DNA from: CAYUUR01 sp964510235
Lineage (GTDB): Bacteria; Patescibacteriota; Saccharimonadia; Saccharimonadales; CAYUUR01
Direction of reading: 5' to 3'
Length of the DNA stretch: 63,561 bases
Assembly: GCA_964510235.1 (NCBI GenBank)
Contig: CAZEBF010000002.1
Location: forward strand, 1 to 63,561
The notes beneath the pieces are model-generated. The model was given only the letters and a program-made list of their open reading frames with translations, was not told where the DNA came from and ran no database searches. This document shows positions 1-7,385 of the stretch, in pieces. How positions within the stretch are numbered: the stretch's first letter is position 1; every line of letters begins with the position of its first letter. Both the position numbers and the translations under genes were made by a program.

Positions 1-2
1 CA

Positions 3-254
3 TACAACGGTTGGAGCAACCGTGAAACGTGGTTAGCCAGTCTTTGGTTAACCAATGACCAAGGCAGCTATGCGCTGCTCATGGAAGCTCTAAGGGCTGG
101 CGACAGTGACTTTACTCGAGCTGATTGGCTTGAGCAGCAGTTACGCGAACAGCTCACCGAAGAAGCTGGTGACGCCAGTATGTGGAGCGATCTGCTAAGC
201 ACTGCGTTTCACCGCATCAACTGGGTCGAGGTTATAGAGAATAACCAAGACTAG
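3..254 (+). CDS. small YNGW-type protein, 5' end outside window
   Basis: An open frame runs from the left edge to TAG at 252-254, giving 83 residues with the start missing. It begins YNGWSNRETWLASLWLTND, a pattern I associate with small phage and plasmid proteins (DUF7249-like), and is then acidic and helical. No function is known to me. It points the same way as the recombinase at 2106, so it may belong to the same integrated element, whose left end is not visible. The call is family-level only. Confidence 0.5.
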   Translation, partial: YNGWSNRETWLASLWLTNDQGSYALLMEALRAGDSDFTRADWLEQQLREQLTEEAGDASMWSDLLSTAFHRINWVEVIENNQD

Positions 255-299
255 TTGCTCGCCCTGAGCATGGCGGCAAAAGGCTCATTTTCATAGTGT

Positions 300-953
300 C
301 TACACGTGATTTCGTTTGAACCAGTCGTATTCAAGAGGACTTCGGGGGCTATCAACAATCTTCCAGCCGTCGTCCTCAACTAAGATCGCTTGGTCGTCAG
401 TAAGGAGTACTAGTTCGTATTGCTTGTCGTACTTCTCTTTGATCTCATCGATTGTCTTAGTTCGTGCCTTCATATCATAGTGAGGGATAGGCACGATATC
501 GACAAAACCTAAGCCCTCGGTTGACTTGAGACCTTTGACTTTTTCTGGCTCGTCAATTGATGCAATAGAGCCAATATCAACACCTGCAATCAGCGCACCA
601 GCACTTGCTCCTGCATAGAGACCGCCGTCATTGACATATTCTGTAAGCAAAACGTCAAACCCACTTTGACGGAGTACTTTTAATAAGTGAAAGGTGTTAC
701 CTCCAGCAACATAAACGATATCGCATTTGTCGATTTCGTCTTTCATTTTTTCTTTTGATGACTTCTCGATGTCTAGCTCGGTGATTTTGAAACCCATTTT
801 AGCAAGGACATCTCTGTCTTTGTCTATCCACCAAACATCTTCATCAAGATTACCTGCTGTGGGAATGAACAACATTTTAATATCTGAGGGGCGAGCGTCA
901 ACGAACTGCTTAATGTATTCCAGTCCGCTTGATGCCAAGAGTAATTTCTTCAT
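300..953 (-). CDS. peptidase S51 (dipeptidase E-like) protein
   Basis: This 217-residue protein fits the S51 family, class I glutamine amidotransferase-like serine peptidases. GGN at residues 84-86 and the nucleophile elbow GASAG (Ser117) are present, and the N-terminal KKLLLASSG strand is typical. The family cleaves Asp-X dipeptides or related substrates in the cytoplasm. It ends near the upstream minus-strand gene (7 bases after its stop) and could be co-transcribed with it. Whether it belongs to the integrated element or to the host is unclear. Confidence 0.8.
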   Translation of the reverse strand: MKKLLLASSGLEYIKQFVDARPSDIKMLFIPTAGNLDEDVWWIDKDRDVLAKMGFKITELDIEKSSKEKMKDEIDKCDIVYVAGGNTFHLLKVLRQSGFDVLLTEYVNDGGLYAGASAGALIAGVDIGSIASIDEPEKVKGLKSTEGLGFVDIVPIPHYDMKARTKTIDEIKEKYDKQYELVLLTDDQAILVEDDGWKIVDSPRSPLEYDWFKRNHV

Positions 954-960
954 CTTTTAA

Positions 961-1752
961 TTATAGCCTAGTTAGCTCTTTCGATTCGTCGAACTTTGTC
1001 CATATCTCTTTTTCGCCTTCGACCATGGCTTTATCTGTAGTGGTCAAAAATTCTAGTTCGGCGTATGTGCTGTCCAGCTCCTTCTTAATGAGACTTGTAG
1101 CCCTTCTTCGCAACTGATCCGATTCGCAAACAATCAGCACCGAAGGTACAGGTGTATCTTGAGCTTTTTGCCAGATTTCCTGCTCAAAGTAGTAAATATA
1201 ACGTTTGATGGTCTTTCGGAGAGTCCAGTAAGACATGGTGTCCTCTAAACAGTCGAGAAAGTACGCTCTATCCGATTCAGGATCCGTTATAAGGGCGTCC
1301 GGCCGTTGCCTGGGTAAGCAATCCTTGCTGGTTAGCTCGGTTTTGCTGTAGAACTTAAATCGTCCCTTGTGGGTGTGCTTGAAGTAGTTGTAGACCTTAA
1401 AGACGTGGAGCCGGTGCTGTATTTGAGTGTCCTTGGCTCGTTTATCGTGATAAATGCTTCTTAGGTTAGATTCATCACTATACGGCTGTTCCCGAAGATA
1501 CCTAACAGCCCTTAGTGTTAGGTAGTAGGTTGCCGGTCTTCCCTGGATCTTATAGCTGCTGTCGTAGTTCATGCCTAGATAGTCTTGATCTACTAGTATT
1601 TTTAGACGTGAAGTTATAACACGGATATGTTTGGCTTTTTGGCTTTCAGTTATAAGTGCTGCAGTAGCAAAGCGAAATTTGTATAAGGTATTAAGTAGTA
1701 GTATTTGATGATTGTTTAATGGTCGTCGATATTTAGGCTCAGGTTTAGTCAT
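961..1752 (-). CDS. replication-relaxation family protein
   Basis: The 263 residues start with a winged-helix-like region (residues 10-90: LYKFRFATAALIT, then RLKILVDQDYLGM and YYLTLRAVRYL), followed by a basic and then an acidic alpha/beta region. This matches the replication-relaxation family seen on plasmids and integrative elements, thought to help plasmid replication or relaxation. An exact 8-bp inverted repeat lies 17 bases upstream of the ATG and suggests self-repression. It is divergent from the small ORF and recombinase at 1946-3602, with about 190 bases between them. Confidence 0.7.
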   Translation of the reverse strand: MTKPEPKYRRPLNNHQILLLNTLYKFRFATAALITESQKAKHIRVITSRLKILVDQDYLGMNYDSSYKIQGRPATYYLTLRAVRYLREQPYSDESNLRSIYHDKRAKDTQIQHRLHVFKVYNYFKHTHKGRFKFYSKTELTSKDCLPRQRPDALITDPESDRAYFLDCLEDTMSYWTLRKTIKRYIYYFEQEIWQKAQDTPVPSVLIVCESDQLRRRATSLIKKELDSTYAELEFLTTTDKAMVEGEKEIWTKFDESKELTRL

Positions 1753-1768
1753 GATTGTATGTTCTCTG

Positions 1769-1787
1769 CTCTATACTATGTATAGAG
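1769..1787. promoter_or_regulatory. palindromic operator upstream of the replication-relaxation gene
   Basis: CTCTATAC-TAT-GTATAGAG is a perfect 8-bp inverted repeat with a 3-bp spacer. It sits 17-35 bases upstream of the minus-strand ATG at 1752, where a repressor dimer could block transcription. The regulator is not identified; the winged-helix protein it precedes is the obvious candidate. Confidence 0.55.
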
Positions 1788-1892
1788 AATTATAGTACAA
1801 AAGAATAAAACAACAACAGGGGTAGTTAGTATATATAGGTATCTTAGCGAAAAGATATCCACAGTTTCGTTCAACAAATACATATTTTACAC

Positions 1893-1938
1893 TTGTAACT
1901 ATCTGTTGTCGGATAGTATAATTATCCGTAGGCGGATA
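1893..1938 (+). promoter_or_regulatory. promoter with overlapping CGGATA operator, recombinase operon
   Basis: TTGTAA (1893-1898) and TATAAT (1917-1922) are 18 bases apart. The -10 box lies exactly inside an inverted repeat, CGGATA (1910-1915) and TATCCG (1923-1928), and a third CGGATA follows at 1933-1938. A protein bound to the inverted repeat would hide the -10 box. The first ATG (1946) is 23 bases downstream. This would control the 56-residue ORF and the recombinase. Confidence 0.6.
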
Positions 1939-1945
1939 GCTAACT

Positions 1946-2116
1946 ATGCATGACGAGGGTATAAATCAAGTAGCAATCGACAGTTCAATAGAGCTTCTTC
2001 AGAGTATTCTAGAGTCCGAACAGCAACAATCTATTCACATTGACGATGTAAAAGAGATTGCTTATGACCTGATCAGCTTTTACGAGCTTTTAGCTGAGGG
2101 TAGCGATGAGCAGTAA
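1946..2116 (+). CDS. small acidic protein, 56 aa, coupled to the recombinase
   Basis: ATG at 1946 gives a 56-codon ORF ending at TAA 2114-2116. It overlaps the recombinase start (2106) by 11 bases, which suggests translational coupling. The product is acidic and predicted helical (IELLQSILESEQQQ, then EIAYDLISFYELLAEG). Its place between an operator and a serine recombinase would suit a directionality factor or regulator, but I see no family signature. Confidence 0.55.
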   Translation: MHDEGINQVAIDSSIELLQSILESEQQQSIHIDDVKEIAYDLISFYELLAEGSDEQ

Positions 2117-3602
2117 AGAGAGTAATGCCGTTATCTTGGCGCGGGTGTCTAGTAAGGCGCAAGAGGATGAAGGATACTCGTTAGACTCACAGCTAAAGCT
2201 GCTTATGGGCTACTGTACTCAACGCGAGCTGAATGTAGTTAAAGTCTTTAAGATAGCGGAAACAGCATCTAAAGAACAAAGCCGAAAAGTATTCCATGAA
2301 TTACTTAAGTACCTAAAAACCGGTGAGGTATTTCACTTGACCGTCGAAAAGACTGATCGATTGACCAGAAACTTCCGAGACGCTGTCTCGATTGATGAAT
2401 GGCTCGACCAAGATGCTCGACGAAGGCTGCATGCCGTTAAAGAAAGTTTGTTGCTCCATAAGGAAGCAAAATCTGACGTCAAGTTTATGTGGAATATCCA
2501 TCTATCTGTTGCTAAGAAGTACTCCGATAACCTACGCGAAGAAGCTATGAAGGGCTGGGCAGAGAAACTGGCTCAAGGCTGGTTGCCCGCACCGCCGCCG
2601 CCTGGCTATATGACGGTCACTGTTAATGGCAAGAAGATCCATCAACCGGACGCCAACACTACGCCGCTCATGAAGCGGGCTTTTGAAAAGTACCTTGAAC
2701 CAAATCAATCTATTGAGAGCATTGGCAAAGAAATGGAGCTGATGGGACTGCGAACAAAGAAAGGCCGGCCATTTGCCAAAAGCCACGTCCAGCGGATACT
2801 GACCAACCCATTTTACATCGGTATCAACCGCTTTGATGGCAAGGACTATCCTGGCGCACAAGAACCGATTATCGCAAAAGAGATTTTTGAGAGAGTCCAG
2901 CAAAAAATGCGTCGCAAACTAACGTGCAAGTACCGTACTCACAACCCAGTCTTTAAGAACATTATCGTGTGCAGTACTTGTGAACGTATGGTTACGTGGC
3001 AGCTGCAAAAAGGTCGCTACTACGGTGCATGCCAGCGAAAAACACCTGGTTGTAAGCAAAATAAACTACTACGCCAAGACCACCTAGAAGAGAAGGTACA
3101 GAAGATGCTGAGTAACCTTGTCTCGCCAACCCAGGCGGTGATTGAGTGGCTCGCCGAGGCTATGCGCGCCAAACACCAAAGCGCCATCAACGACAACGAA
3201 CAACTAGTGAACTCTATCCAGACGCAGATAGACCGTGTCATGCGTATGGACAGTAACATGTACGAGGATAAGCTGGCAGGAGATATATCACCAAAGCTAT
3301 ATAGCGAGAAACATGATGAATTTGCTGCTCAGACAGCCGCGCTAGGGGAGCGTTTGAACGAGATCGATCAGACACTAGGCAAGGCGTTAGAACAAAAGCT
3401 GGTATTGCTTCGACTCACTCAAAAAGCTGGCACTATATACGCTAAAAAGACACCGATTCAGAAAAGGATCATCATTTCTAAACTATTCCAAGATTTCCAC
3501 TACAAGGACGGAATTCTATCTGTTAATTACACTAAATTCGCGCGAGCAATCGCTGATAACGTTATAGAAACTCATAAAATCATAGGAGGTAAATATGAGT
3601 AA
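2106..3602 (+). CDS. large serine recombinase (integrase)
   Basis: The 498 residues show an N-terminal resolvase domain (ARVSSKAQEDEGYS, nucleophile probably Ser15; DRLTRNFRD around residue 85), then a recombinase domain (GYMTV... NPFYIGINRFDGKDYPG), a zinc ribbon (CSTC about residue 287, then C-x5-GC) and a coiled-coil C-terminus. Proteins of this type integrate and excise elements at short att sites. The gene points at the 3' end of tRNA-Gln, 68 bases away. A strong GGAGGT site inside its last codons serves the next ORF at 3595. It belongs to the element lying left of 3673. Confidence 0.93.
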   Translation: MSSKESNAVILARVSSKAQEDEGYSLDSQLKLLMGYCTQRELNVVKVFKIAETASKEQSRKVFHELLKYLKTGEVFHLTVEKTDRLTRNFRDAVSIDEWLDQDARRRLHAVKESLLLHKEAKSDVKFMWNIHLSVAKKYSDNLREEAMKGWAEKLAQGWLPAPPPPGYMTVTVNGKKIHQPDANTTPLMKRAFEKYLEPNQSIESIGKEMELMGLRTKKGRPFAKSHVQRILTNPFYIGINRFDGKDYPGAQEPIIAKEIFERVQQKMRRKLTCKYRTHNPVFKNIIVCSTCERMVTWQLQKGRYYGACQRKTPGCKQNKLLRQDHLEEKVQKMLSNLVSPTQAVIEWLAEAMRAKHQSAINDNEQLVNSIQTQIDRVMRMDSNMYEDKLAGDISPKLYSEKHDEFAAQTAALGERLNEIDQTLGKALEQKLVLLRLTQKAGTIYAKKTPIQKRIIISKLFQDFHYKDGILSVNYTKFARAIADNVIETHKIIGGKYE

Positions 3603-3774
3603 CCAAACTAATAATAATGAATCAAATAACAGGGGTGAGGAGGAACAGGAAGTGCTTCTGCGTTCTATATGGCTGGGGCGGCAGGATTCGAACCTGCGAA
3701 TGCTGGTACCAAAAACCAGTGCCTTACCACTTGGCCACGCCCCATTAATGCATAAGTTGTTATATGCAGTTTAG
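3595..3774 (+). CDS. 59-aa ORF that crosses the attachment junction into tRNA-Gln
   Basis: ATG at 3595 follows AGGAGGTAAAT and overlaps the recombinase stop by 8 bases, so translation is likely. Residues 1-25 are element-encoded and rich in Asn and Glu. From Trp26 on, the frame reads the antisense strand of tRNA-Gln (WLGRQDSNLR...) and then the host repeat, stopping at 3772-3774. In the excised circle the frame would continue into the far end of the element, which lies outside the window. The present C-terminal half is therefore probably an integration product. Confidence 0.5.
   Translation: MSNQTNNNESNNRGEEEQEVLLRSIWLGRQDSNLRMLVPKTSALPLGHAPLMHKLLYAV
3661..3673 (+). other. attachment junction arm at tRNA-Gln
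   Basis: CGTTCTATATGGC abuts and overlaps the complement of the tRNA 3' GCCA. The junction of the second element reads CGTTCTATGTGGC (complement of 33805-33817), with one mismatch in 13. Two recombinase genes of the same family end beside the same arm at two different tRNAs, which marks this as the recombination junction. Confidence 0.65.
3670..3744 (-). tRNA. tRNA-Gln (anticodon TTG)
   Basis: Read on the minus strand, the acceptor stem TGGGGCG pairs with CGCCCCA. It is followed by discriminator G and an encoded CCA. The anticodon arm is CTGGT-TTTTGGT-ACCAG with anticodon TTG, and the T arm GCAGGTTCGAATCCTGC is intact. The 75-nt gene is complete. Its 3' end is the integration site of the element on the left, and its 5' part is repeated in the tandem array on the right. 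Confidence 0.95.
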
Positions 3775-4044
3775 CGTCTGTGCTGGACGGTTTTTGGTAC
3801 CAGGTACCATGTTGTCTAATTTGTTGCGGATGAACCGCAACGGGCAGTGCCTTACCACTTGGCCACGCCCCATTAATGCATAAGTTGTTAAATGCAGTTT
3901 AGCGTCTGTGCTGGACGGTTTTTGACACCAGGTACCATGTTGTCTAATTTGTTGCGGATGAACCGCAACGGGCAGTGCCTTACCACTTGGCCACGCCCCA
4001 TTAATGCATAAGTTGTTAAATGCAGTTTAGCGTCTGTGCTGGAC
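3717..4044. repeat. 128-bp tandem repeat carrying the 5' end of tRNA-Gln
   Basis: Units start at 3717, 3845 and 3973, giving two full copies and a 72-bp third. Each begins with CAGTGCCTTACCACTTGGCC, the complement of the first 28 bases of tRNA-Gln, followed by its upstream flank. Units 1 and 2 differ at a few bases (TTATATG/TTAAATG; GGTACC/GACACC). Each unit also holds GGTTTTTGGTACCA or a variant, resembling the tRNA anticodon arm in inverted orientation. The array therefore repeats the region where the tRNA promoter should lie. The rest of 4045-4098 shows nothing recognisable. Confidence 0.85.
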
Positions 4045-4098
4045 CGGCCACGACCAATTATCAGCAAGAATACGACTAAATAACAGATTGATTCTACA

Positions 4099-4659
4099 CT
4101 AAGAAGCGTGATTTCTCAAGCCACGTATGGCTTCATTTGCCCGCCGTATGTTGTTTGCTACACCGTGGAACACTACAAAACTTTCTGGTGTCCACAGGCG
4201 TGGGGCCGTCTCTGAGGCGTCGCGTCGTGCGCCAAAGCTTGGCATTGTTGCCTGATGGCGTTCTAGCAAAGTTTTTCCCTGATCTGGGCCGTCGACAATT
4301 GAGAGTACGGACAGCACTGAAAAACGCCTACCTCTGAGCGGCAGTTCAACCGCAAGAACATTATATTGATGCGGTTGCTCATAGCGTGTTCGCGTGATGT
4401 TGCTGTGGCCGATTCCGGGGACAAGTCGATCAGCTAGGCGTTGTCGAGCGTAGTGACTCGTAATTGTGTGTACATCTTCATCGAAAGCTAGAGCGGAAAT
4501 GTCAGATTGTTCCATGGCGTCACGATGCGTTAAAGAAGTTAGATCATGCTCGCCGCTTTCGAAGGCATCATGACTGATGAGTCCATATTGTTCCGGGTGC
4601 TTAAAGTCGTTGCCACGGTCGCCACGATGTACGCCTGATGGCTGAAGAGTATCACTCAT
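4099..4659 (-). CDS. hypothetical protein, 186 aa
   Basis: This is a 186-codon ORF with even composition, no membrane segment and no signal peptide. The start is polar and His/Asp-rich. The C-terminal half has a plausible beta-rich core (QYNVLAVELPLRGRRFSVLSVLSIVDG) and a helix (VVFHGVANNIRRANEAI). I do not recognise a family. It is divergent from the M15 peptidase at 4766, about 105 bases away. Both the clean gap and the codon use suggest a real gene. Confidence 0.6.
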   Translation of the reverse strand: MSDTLQPSGVHRGDRGNDFKHPEQYGLISHDAFESGEHDLTSLTHRDAMEQSDISALAFDEDVHTITSHYARQRLADRLVPGIGHSNITRTRYEQPHQYNVLAVELPLRGRRFSVLSVLSIVDGPDQGKTLLERHQATMPSFGARRDASETAPRLWTPESFVVFHGVANNIRRANEAIRGLRNHAS

Positions 4660-4752
4660 TTTACTTCCTTATAGATTTATTAGCTTAAACTCTACTTTGC
4701 GCCTTTCATGTTGTTGTTGTCAAGCAGTTTATTGTTGATTAAACATAAGGAG

Positions 4753-4758
4753 TATAAT
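4753..4758 (+). promoter_or_regulatory. -10 box of a leaderless promoter
   Basis: TATAAT at 4753-4758 is 7 bases from the ATG at 4766, so the transcript should start at or next to the start codon. A weak -35 (TATTGT, 4730-4735) is 17 bases upstream. The AAGGAG at 4746-4751 lies before the expected transcription start and would not be in the mRNA. Confidence 0.55.
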
Positions 4759-4765
4759 AAGGCCA

Positions 4766-5653
4766 ATGCGAGTTATTGAACCACGGCTACATCCACCTAA
4801 GAACAAGCCAAAGCGCCAGAGCCGTTTGTCTGAAAACCAAAGAAAAGCACTATTCATAACGGCTCTTGTATTCATTTCTCTTGGGTTTCTGACTTGGTTA
4901 ACAGATCGGCATCCAGAATTATCTATATGGTCTACGATTACAGGGCAAAGTCACGAAACTGCTGCGCAAACGACGCAAGAGCCAAAGACTATCCAGAACT
5001 TTACTGCAGAACAGTTTAAGTCGTTGTACGGCACTTTCGCCTACCCGAACATCCAAGAGATTACAACCCCACCGGCAATTACTGCTAGCCCAGCTGCAGA
5101 TAGACGCATCCGAGAACTCGCCGAGAAACGTGGTTATACTTTAAGAAGCGTACCAGTTGCGCCAATTAGCAAAGTTGATGAGCCTAATCTTGAAGGCGAT
5201 GATTTACTGCAACCATTGGCGCTAAGCGCCTGGCAAGATCTCAAAGCGGCAGCCGCTAAGGACAAGGTCCCGCTCCGTTTATTGTCTGCGTACCGACCGA
5301 TCAATTACCAACGTGATTTGTTTAGTCAACGTTTAAGTGTGGCTGGTGCGTATGTAGTTGATATAGGTAACGGCTTAGCGGACGACAAAGTGACCCAAGT
5401 GCTGAGCATGACAGCTCCTCCTGGGTATTCCAGACACCACACTGGCTACACTATTGACTTGGCCTGCTACCCGAATGGAGGCTTTATGGAATTCGCCAAG
5501 AGCAGCTGCTATACATGGTTGAGTAAAGACAATTATCGAGTCGCCAAAGAGCACGGCTGGATACCAAGTTATCCTGAAGGTGCCGACAAGCAAGGCCCAG
5601 AGCCAGAACCATGGGAGTATGTATGGGTGGGACGTGATGCGGTGATTCGCTAA
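4766..5653 (+). CDS. M15-type D-Ala-D-Ala carboxypeptidase-like protein with an altered zinc site
   Basis: The 295-residue protein has one N-terminal membrane anchor (residues 28-45), a linker and a VanY/M15 domain. SAYRPINYQRDLF (174-186) and SRHHTGYTID (222-231) supply the expected His224 and Asp231 zinc ligands. The last motif, normally EPWH, reads EPWEY (281-285), so the third ligand His is Glu284. Enzymes of this family trim peptidoglycan stem peptides outside the membrane. With this change it may bind metal differently or act only as a binding protein. It is convergent with a second, intact M15 gene; the stop codons are adjacent. Confidence 0.8.
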   Translation: MRVIEPRLHPPKNKPKRQSRLSENQRKALFITALVFISLGFLTWLTDRHPELSIWSTITGQSHETAAQTTQEPKTIQNFTAEQFKSLYGTFAYPNIQEITTPPAITASPAADRRIRELAEKRGYTLRSVPVAPISKVDEPNLEGDDLLQPLALSAWQDLKAAAAKDKVPLRLLSAYRPINYQRDLFSQRLSVAGAYVVDIGNGLADDKVTQVLSMTAPPGYSRHHTGYTIDLACYPNGGFMEFAKSSCYTWLSKDNYRVAKEHGWIPSYPEGADKQGPEPEPWEYVWVGRDAVIR

Positions 5654-6382
5654 CTACTTGTAGTCTGGAGCTGGCGGCAGGCCAAAAAACGCTTCCATAC
5701 TTTGGCCTGTACGTTCAATTTCTTGAGCCAAATCAGGACCGACGTAACGTAAGTGCCACGGTTCAAAGCTAAAACCGACTTCTGATTCCATGTTTTTCTT
5801 GTAGCGAATAATGAAACCATAACGGCTGGCATTTTGACTAACCCACTTGCCTTCACGAGTTGTCGCAAAACATTCTTCAAGTTGGCACTTGCCGTTTGCC
5901 TGTCCTACATCAACCGCTAAGCCAGTTTGGTGCTCACTGTGCCCTGGCTTGGCGCTATAGCGATTTGCGGCGGCTTCACCATCTTGACTGACGAAGTTCT
6001 GATAAACGGAACGCTGATAGTCGAACGAGCGGTATCCGCTCACGAGTGTCAGGTCGACTCCATCTTGTTTTGCGCCAGCGAACATTTTTTCTAAAGCTGT
6101 AGCGGCTTCATCACGGACTAACATTTCGCCCCCACCTCGCAATGCAACGTCTGGAGTTCTTAGCATCTTGGGCGAATATGAACTAGGCAATGGCCGCTGT
6201 TTGTTGACGACAACCCATAGGCTGCTTGGCGATGAAGTTGAGTACTTGGTTTTATCAAATGATAACTGTGCTGTGGTATTGGTTTCTGTGGATGGGGTCG
6301 CGACGGGCTGTGTACGCAAGACAAAGACGATGATTAGTAGACTAAGTGCAACAATGATCAAAATTAGTTTTTTTGGCATCAA
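5654..6382 (-). CDS. D-alanyl-D-alanine carboxypeptidase, VanY/M15 family
   Basis: The protein has 242 residues with an N-terminal membrane segment (residues 5-23) and a complete M15 domain. The motifs are SGYRSFDYQRSVY (115-127), SEHQTGLAVD (149-158; His151 and Asp158) and EPWH (207-210; Glu207 catalytic, His210 zinc). It should remove terminal D-Ala from cell-wall peptides outside the membrane. It ends flush against the altered M15 gene at 5653 and is divergent from the hydrolase at 6436 with a 53-base gap. Confidence 0.9.
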   Translation of the reverse strand: MMPKKLILIIVALSLLIIVFVLRTQPVATPSTETNTTAQLSFDKTKYSTSSPSSLWVVVNKQRPLPSSYSPKMLRTPDVALRGGGEMLVRDEAATALEKMFAGAKQDGVDLTLVSGYRSFDYQRSVYQNFVSQDGEAAANRYSAKPGHSEHQTGLAVDVGQANGKCQLEECFATTREGKWVSQNASRYGFIIRYKKNMESEVGFSFEPWHLRYVGPDLAQEIERTGQSMEAFFGLPPAPDYK

Positions 6383-6435
6383 TGATCAGTATAACAGCTT
6401 GCGCTCCCCTGTTGTTTGTTTTAGAGTAGACGGTA

Positions 6436-7365
6436 ATGCCAAGAAGCAAACAACAAAAACCCGAGGATTACATTCGGCCACTCTTTATCAATGGGATGCA
6501 AGGTCGTGTCTTGCGTATGCCGCCGCCTAAGGGTAAAAGCCGAGAGCTTCTGTTTGTTTATGGTCACCATTCCAGCCTGGAACGCTGGTGGGGTGTAATG
6601 CAAGATCTCAATCAATACGGTGGTGTTACTATGCCAGATTTGCCAGGATTTGGTGGCATGGATAGCTTCTATAAGATTGGTGAAGAGCCAACACTCGACA
6701 ACATGGCTGACTACCTAGCCTCGTTTATTAAGCTGTTTTACAAGCGCCGCCGCGTGACCATTGCCGGTTTATCCTTCGGTTTTGTAGTTGTCACTCGCAT
6801 GTTGCAGCGCTATCCAGAACTGGCAAAAAAGGTAGATTTGTTGGTTAGTGTGGTTGGCTTTGCGCACCAGGATGATTTTATTTTTACCAAGCCCCGCTAT
6901 TACACGTATCTTACAATGAGTCGAGTTTGTGAAGGGCGCATCGCTTCCAAGATATTTAGAGTAGCTTTGCTAAACAAGTATGTGCTAAAGGCTGTGTATG
7001 CCAAGACACGAAACGCCAAGCAAAAATTTGAAGATCAGTCTGGTGAAATGTTCCATGAAACTATGCGTAACGAGATAAAACTATGGCAAATAAACGATGT
7101 TCGCACGCGTTGCTCAACTGCTCGACAATTTTTGACACTCAACAACTGCCATCAGCAGGTCAATCTACCGGTTGTTCATATTTCAGTAGCCGGCGACCGC
7201 TATTTTGACAACCATCTTGTGGAGCAACATATGCGCATTATTTTTACTGATTTCACTGATATTCCATCAAATATGAAAACACATGCACCGAGTATTATCG
7301 CTGATAAAAAATCGGCCGCTCCTCTGTTCCCACGCGCGTTGCGCAAAATGCTTTCGACGCAGTAA
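6436..7365 (+). CDS. alpha/beta hydrolase-fold protein
   Basis: In this 309-residue protein LLFVYGHHSSLERWWG (38-53) matches the oxyanion-hole strand and GLSFG (111-115) is the nucleophile elbow with Ser113. A late VAGDRYFD can supply the acid. The substrate is unknown. It lies just upstream of two GT4 glycosyltransferases and a membrane permease on the same strand, so a role in envelope lipid or glycan metabolism is plausible but only inferred from position. Confidence 0.75.
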   Translation: MPRSKQQKPEDYIRPLFINGMQGRVLRMPPPKGKSRELLFVYGHHSSLERWWGVMQDLNQYGGVTMPDLPGFGGMDSFYKIGEEPTLDNMADYLASFIKLFYKRRRVTIAGLSFGFVVVTRMLQRYPELAKKVDLLVSVVGFAHQDDFIFTKPRYYTYLTMSRVCEGRIASKIFRVALLNKYVLKAVYAKTRNAKQKFEDQSGEMFHETMRNEIKLWQINDVRTRCSTARQFLTLNNCHQQVNLPVVHISVAGDRYFDNHLVEQHMRIIFTDFTDIPSNMKTHAPSIIADKKSAAPLFPRALRKMLSTQ

Positions 7366-7368
7366 AGT

Positions 7369-7376
7369 GGTATACT
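7369..7376 (+). promoter_or_regulatory. extended -10 promoter of the glycosyltransferase genes
   Basis: GGTATACT here, preceded by T, gives TGG-TATACT, an extended -10 box. The ATG at 7386 is 9 bases past the box, so the mRNA should carry almost no 5' untranslated region. No good -35 is visible, as expected for an extended -10. Confidence 0.45.
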
Positions 7377-7385
7377 GACTACAAG

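Noticed and set aside
3717..4044. CRISPR array
   Set aside because: Only two and a half 128-bp direct repeats without spacers, and no cas genes in the window.
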